A stretch of 64,000 nucleotides of DNA from Periconia sp. R9002. Lineage: Eukaryota > Ascomycota > Dothideomycetes > Pleosporales > Periconiaceae. Every line of letters begins with the position of its first letter. The stretch's first letter is position 1. This document shows positions 58,579-64,000 of the stretch, one piece after another. Where the stretch lies: the NCBI GenBank assembly GCA_023627715.1, contig JAMAHW010000100.1, positions 89,237 through 153,236 of the forward strand, written 5' to 3'. The notes under the pieces are model-generated. The model was given only the letters and a program-made list of their open reading frames with translations. It was not told the origin of the DNA and ran no database searches. The translations under genes were made by a program, and so were the position numbers.

Positions 58579-59609
58579 CAGTCTGGTGCCCAGCAGAAGT
58601 CAGGCAGAACACTATTGATAGGAAAGCGCGGCGGTAATACTGGCGGCAAGGTGCGAAGTTGATTTCTCAATGAATTGCGGCTGAGGAGCTCGTCCCGTCC
58701 GGTGTGAATGTTCCGATCCAGCACGCTATACCGAAAGCGTACGATCTAGTACATGTTCGTACGCATCCATTAAGAGCAGAAACAGCCTCGAAAGATTCAT
58801 TTAGAAATGCCAATCTGCTTTAGCACGCTAAACTTATCTCTTCTTCCTACAAAGGATTGATCTATTCTTTAGAAGGGGGTACAGTAGATTGGTGTCGTGG
58901 CTCGAATCGACCGTGACTCTACGTAGCTTCGCTTTGCCACTGCATTTTCGAAATTTGGATTAAAAATACTACTCTACTAATGATAGTGTCCTTGGGATGA
59001 AGTTAGCAACACTTAAAAAAATGTCGGGTACGATTGTAGAGTAATGAACCATTTCACGGATTCTTGCAGGTTTGACGTTCACAATCAATCCAAAGTTTTT
59101 CCATTCTACGTTCGCTACTAAAAGCGCTGGAATGTCTTTTTATAGATTTTATAGAGTAAATCCTAGATTACTCATTCTTAGGAACGACTATTGTCTTCGA
59201 TGCGTCCAAAATCCTTTAGATCAAGCCCTCTACCCGAATGAATGGATTCTTTGACGATATCCGCCACTCTTTCCTTCAAGCTACACGGGTGTTGAGGAGG
59301 CCATCGAAATTGACCCGGATGGCACCATGATGGAGACCTAAAATTCTGCGTTTTGGATACTATTTCGGACAAGTTCATGCTCCGAACTGATGAGGCCGTA
59401 TCTGATGCTAACAATCCTGTCGTCTGCATTTCTCTTCTTAGGGCACCGTAAAGGATAGATCCGCACTCGAATGAGTGATCACTGTTCGGACAGCGGTATT
59501 TAGAATCTCCATATTCCTCAAGAAGACAGTGCAGTTTTGAAATGATGGCTTTGATGCCATCAATACAGACTTGTTCAATCTTGTCTATTTCGAAATTAGT
59601 CTTCTAGTC
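58579..59609. other. Intergenic, no gene seen
   Basis: About 1 kb with the HET promoter on one side. Short frames only (for example 59178-59429 minus); no motifs. Confidence 0.45.
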
Positions 59610-60661
59610 TTAGGCGGATCTTTCACGAGACTCACCGATGCAACTCGTGATAGGAAGTCCTAAAGTGGATAGTACTTGATGCTCTTCCCGCATGATGGCA
59701 ACATTTGTCGTCTGTGAAAATTCATCCGGTAGTCTTAACACCCACGCAATGCACATCCAAAGCATAAGGTTTCTACAAAAACTTGACGGTACGGGGGAAG
59801 TTAGCTTGAGTTTTTCGACCCATCGTTCGGTGCAAAGCTCCACGGCTTCGGCACAGTCGTAGTAGTCGATGAGAACAGCTATCTTGGCGAGCATTTCCAA
59901 CGACACTGAACGAGGTACTTGGCGGTTGCGATGATGAAGAACGTTAAGGAGAATGAGAAATGCCTCTGGGTCCCAATCCTCGGCGGATATGTGGTAAAGG
60001 CCATCAAGCTCGTCGGGAACACCTTCCTTCCAATTTCCCCCGGAAAGCATGCTTTGGAATCGTGTAGATGCTAAACTGAGATGCCGTGAAGATACATGGT
60101 AATGGATCTCTTCTTCATCGATGGATGGGTCGTTTGTGCTCGGCTCAGCAGCAAGGTCTTCTGCACATTTCTCTGTAATAGGAGCAGAATGTTCTCGGTC
60201 ACTCAGCTCTTGTGCAGCGGGTTCGCTAGAAACAGGCTCATCGGCAACAAGTTCATTGACTTCAGGTACATCGGCTAAAGTTTCGTCGACGAGGGTTTCA
60301 GTTGCCTCTGGCATGTATTCTAGCTCTTCTTGGGCAGCAGGTTCATCTGCAGTAGGTTCCTCGGCAACAGGTTCTTCTGCAATAGATTCCTCGGCAACAG
60401 GTTCATCAAAAGCAGGCTCCGGCCAAGCAGGTTCTTCGGCACTAGGTGCAGGCTCCTCCCATGCAGGTTCCTCAAGAGCAGGCTCATCAGCACCATTTCC
60501 ATCGACGGAAACAAATCGCTCACCTCGGTGTCACCGTTAAGCTCTTGATGAACTTCATGGGGAATGTCATCACCCTGGTTCCAGACGGCGAAGGTAGTAA
60601 GTGGATTCTTCAAGATGACCACAGTATCTGGATGAGAAACAACATCAAAAACTTTCGTCAT
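59610..60661 (-). CDS. BTB/POZ protein with Glu-Pro-Ala repeat inside the domain
   Basis: Two exons proposed on the minus strand: 60661-60524 and 60482-59610, giving 336 residues; the 41-nt intron is short but has gtgagc and a tgatgag acceptor and restores frame. The first exon holds the opening BTB strands (DTVVILKNPLTTFAVWN). The rest of the BTB domain (EEIHYHVSSRHLSLASTRFQ, then GGNWKEG) comes only after about 140 residues of acidic repeat made of EEPA/DEPV units. The remaining helices (MLAKIAVLIDYYDCAEAVEL) are the standard fungal BTB type. Function unknown; such proteins mediate protein contacts. The repeat's location is the odd point. Confidence 0.75.
60258..60482. repeat. Coding repeat of Glu-Glu-Pro-Ala units
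   Basis: Units of 12, 24 or 30 nt built on gcaacaggttc / gcaggttcctc recur on the plus strand and encode EEPA/DEPV repeats on the minus strand inside the BTB protein. Confidence 0.7.
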
Positions 60662-61356
60662 AATGATTGTACCTGGATGGAAGGCGTGGGGTTTAGTTCA
60701 AATCATTGTGTCAAGTCGCAAGTCGCAAGTCGTCGTCTTTTGTTTGCTTCTTCTCAAACCCCGCACGCAACGGCGGGCTGCATGCGCATGATGTGTTGTC
60801 ACAACATCAATAGCTATTCTACTGGCACGCTCAAATCCACTGCTATGTTAACTTTATTTCTGGTAACGGCATACTGCATTGCGACATTTCTGTGGCTGGG
60901 CAGAATTCAGGCTGCGCGAGATCTGTTTGTGATAGGTTGGGCAGACGCAGCTGAAGGCTGTGTCCGAAATGCGCGAAGCCAGGTGTCGTGGCGGCTTAGA
61001 TCGCATGTACGCGTGTCTTTTGGCATGTTCAGAATATATTATATCTCGTTGTAACTACACAATGTTGGAACCTTCCATGCTCCATAATGTAGATTGGCAT
61101 TCGTAAATCCGCCTGATAGGTATAGAAAGCGAGGCCAAATAAAATAAATAGTTAGAGCTTTATACCAATATTGAACTGACGATGCTAGGGGATATTGGTA
61201 CCTACGCTATTGTTCTGCTAAGTGTGTGTTTTGTGGCTGTATCAGCCTCCTATTCAGGGATTGATTCTGGGCGAGCGGTGATGGGTTTGCACATATGATT
61301 CGTCGCAGGACACGAGCTTCTCGTATTGCGAAAGGCTGAGCGTTTGGAGCACACTT
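60662..61356. other. Divergent intergenic region
   Basis: 695 bp between divergent starts of the BTB gene and the membrane protein. A direct repeat caagtcgcaagtcgcaagtcg lies around 60713-60733. No gene is recognised. Confidence 0.45.
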
Positions 61357-63261
61357 ATGTACACCATAAATGGGTCGGCGGGGCCGTACAGTGAGCGCTC
61401 GTCTCCCATGAACACAAGTACCATGCAAACCTTTCGCGTTAACTGTACCCTTCCGCCGGACAAGGTTAACTTTGTCTCCGCGCCCAATGTTCGAGGAACA
61501 CTCGATATCGTATGGAATTGTATGAGCATTATTTTCCTCTGTACCTGGTCGATTCTCCGTCTGAATGTTCCCATACAATCGACCCCGTCGTCCAAGCAAC
61601 ACTCTAAGCACCCCCTAAGGATATTCTGGGACCAGAGGTTCTGTAGAACCGTACTTCGGTTACGAAAAAAGGCCCAATGGATGTGTTTCACTTTTATTTT
61701 CCCGGAACAAATCCTCGTGCAAGCATGGAGTGAGTGGCGTGTAGCTTCTTCGCTTACCAAGATGTTCGAGGAGTATGTGGACAACGACAATGTCTCCTGG
61801 ACCCGATCCCATATCTACTATGCAAATATGGGTGGATTTCATATCCGATTTCCTCCTGACCCCGAGGTGAACGTAAACTGCCATAGTGAATCATTTGATG
61901 TAGTCTCGGCTCCAGCGGTGAACGGCTTACCCTCCTCTGACGCAAATAGAGACTGTAAGTCTACTCATCTTCTTAACTCAGCCTATTCAATACCCAATCA
62001 CGGCTAATAAATCATAGATGAGTTAAATACGATACTTTCCCAACGTAACGAAGTGGAAGGGCAGGATGAATCTCGTTTGTCTAATAATATGGCTCGCCAG
62101 GGTCTCCCAAGCTTACAGCACAGGAGCCCTGAAAACATGGAGCTACTGCGGTCTGATGGATCTTCTCAAGAACGACCCGGTGTCTCCCGCCGTCAGCTAC
62201 CTCATTATATCAGAAAACAATTCGACGACAGTTTTGAGGCAGATCAGGTCTTCCTCCAAAAACAGGAAGAACAGATCAAAAAGCTAGCTCCGAAGATTGG
62301 CGAGATTGGTTGGGAGACAGATTCATTGAACACCCAAATCATCCAGCAGGCAATTAGCAGCGTCGATTTTGATCATTTTCCAGAAGGATTCGAACTGGAT
62401 AATTTCAAGGAAGGTTACTTGGAATGGAAACACAACATGTATAGGCTCCGTGGCAACTTTTGGGTTCTATCCGCTTATCAGCTTCTCTTGGCACGTGAGT
62501 TCGGGATCATCGAGAACCTACCGTATTTGTCTGAAGATTCCTTAGAGGACCACAACAAGGGCGGTTCTATCATTACAGGTCTCGCATTGATACAGATCTT
62601 GTGGTTAGTTATTCAGCTAATTGTACGACTGTATCGAGGCCTTCCATCAACTCTCCTAGAGATATCCACGCTCGCCTTTTCCATCCTTTCGATCGTTACG
62701 TACAGCCTACTTATCCACAAACCCCAAGACATACAGACAGCATATGTAATAGGAGCTTCCAGACACCCTTCTATCGAAGAAATGGTTCGTATCGCCAACG
62801 TAGGACCTGACCTCGTTTTTAACCAGTACGAACCAGAAGATGCGTTACGGCTGAGCAATCTCATCATTCATCCGGGAACCCATTCAAGTTTTGATTCCTC
62901 GGTAGCACAAGTGATTCTGATTTTAATTTTATTCAGCGGAATTCATGGTATCGCTTGGAACTTTACATTCCCTACAGCTGCGGAGAAGATATTATGGCGA
63001 CTGAGCTCAATCGGGGTCATTGGTCTGATTTGCTCAGTCGTGGTCTTTGGTTTGATTTGCCCATGGATTATCGCGATTATGTTCTTTAATTCTCGCTTGA
63101 AAGGCTTTCATATCATTGCGCAAATTTTGACGGTGCTGACGATTGTGCTATCCGCTCTCGCAAGATTGTATACAACGATCGAAATGTTTCGATCGCTGGC
63201 CTACCAACCGCCCGAGGTTTTTGTAAGCACTTGGACCGCAAACGTACCTCATATCGGCTAG
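61357..63261 (+). CDS. Polytopic fungal membrane protein of unknown function
   Basis: Two exons: 61357-61954 and 62018-63261, giving 613 residues. The N-terminal part has VRGTLDIVWNCMSIIFLCTW and SILRLNVP, a phrase typical of a large ascomycete-specific family of uncharacterised membrane proteins. A hydrophilic middle contains MGGFHIRFPP. Five or six membrane helices follow from about residue 385 on, such as ALIQILWLVIQLIV and VILILILFSGIHGIAWNF. No enzymatic motif is seen. The start could instead be the next Met (17 codons on). Confidence 0.78.
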
Positions 63262-64000
63262 ATAGGATCAGGAACATTACCTTAGAAGATAATTCAGAAG
63301 AAGAGATCCTGGTCCCCAGATACTGATCACTATTACCTAGAACTCCCATACCGCAGGTGATTAACATCCATCCGCGGGATGATAGACAAACCTTCTATTA
63401 CTTTCAAGAATTTTTAAATAGGCAAATAATTGTCTAATACAGGCTTCCTTAGATACGTAGAAAACAAAGGTTACTCCGCCTCCCCCTGAGGGAGGTGCGC
63501 CCGCGGGTTCGCCCTGGGTGTTGGATAAAAATGATGTGTTTTTTGTATATATTATGGTTTTTTGTATGGGTAGGGATAGCCCTTAGTACTGCGGTACTAA
63601 TAAAATATCTAAATCTGACAAGAATAAAAAAAATTCGTAATTAAGACTTCATTCGAAAAAAAGGAGAGAGAATATAGGTTAAGACTTACCAATTCATTCG
63701 ATGAGATTTACGCCATCTGTGTATGAGAATTATTAGGAGGACGCAGGAAAGAGGAAGGAGGGGAAGAGGTTTTATGTACTGTAGTGAGGTAAGGTAACTG
63801 AGGTAAAGATGATATTGAAGAAGAAGAAGGAGGAGGATATGTATGTAAAATGTAAATAAGGAGAGTGGGTATCTATATATACGTAACATGTAGAATGTAC
63901 AAGGCTCGTGGCTATATACCTATCGATACATATATAAAATAAAGAAAGACGTTAAGATCCCGGGTATATATCGTTTTCCTCTCGCCCGATAAAGCGGGGG
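63262..64000. other. AT-rich right edge with a GC-rich hairpin
   Basis: A GC-rich island (63478-63525) stands out in AT-rich sequence: cctccc / gggagg form a 6-bp stem (63479-63495) and a cccgcggg palindrome follows. The rest is AG-rich or AT-rich simple sequence. It may be the border of a mobile or repetitive element continuing past the window, but that cannot be shown here. Confidence 0.35.

Noticed and set aside
60121..60548. Plus-strand frames of Ser-Gly-Ala repeats and similar
   Set aside because: Mirror image of the EEPA repeat on the minus strand; no start context or domain.

Overview
The window is nuclear DNA of a filamentous ascomycete. Genes on both strands carry short GT-AG introns (about 46-90 nt). 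The families are fungal throughout: UstYa/DUF3328, a highly reducing PKS, HET, PTH11-like rhodopsin-fold protein, DUG3, POT1. Overall character fits Dothideomycetes (Pleosporales-like), but that placement is inference. Exon joins below were made by hand from splice signals, reading phase and family motifs.

Left end (1-3.8 kb): a probable RiPP gene cluster of the dikaritin type (the ustiloxin/phomopsin/asperipin class). A secreted precursor with 19-residue Kex2-bounded repeats runs off the left edge on the minus strand. Two UstYa-family oxidase genes lie divergent from it in tandem. Further cluster genes would lie outside the window. Next come a bestrophin-like anion channel (4.4-6.2 kb), a long gene-poor stretch, a small Cys-rich protein and a protein-kinase-like protein.

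Second biosynthetic region (10.7-26.6 kb): an eight-exon KS-MAT-DH-cMT-ER-KR-ACP polyketide synthase, a berberine-bridge-type FAD oxidase, and two P450s (one multi-exon, one single-exon CYP52-like). A membrane-tethered sulfotransferase-like gene follows at 27.6 kb and may or may not belong. All PKS catalytic motifs are present, but one in-frame TGA at 14388-14390 splits the reading frame between DH and methyltransferase.

Right half (28.7-63.3 kb): mostly housekeeping genes with clear exon structures. These are a repeat-rich GPI mucin, a PPPDE-thioredoxin-PUL protein, an ADAL-type adenosine deaminase, heterotrimeric G-protein beta, POT1, importin alpha, a DUG3-type glutamine amidotransferase, a small GPI protein, an F-box-like protein, and an acyl-protein thioesterase-like hydrolase. 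After these the content becomes accessory: a rhodopsin-fold membrane protein, a HET-domain protein, a BTB protein whose domain is interrupted by an Glu-Pro-Ala repeat, and a polytopic membrane protein. A strong hairpin sits between two convergent genes at 46.9 kb. No tRNA, rRNA, CRISPR or intact transposon was seen.
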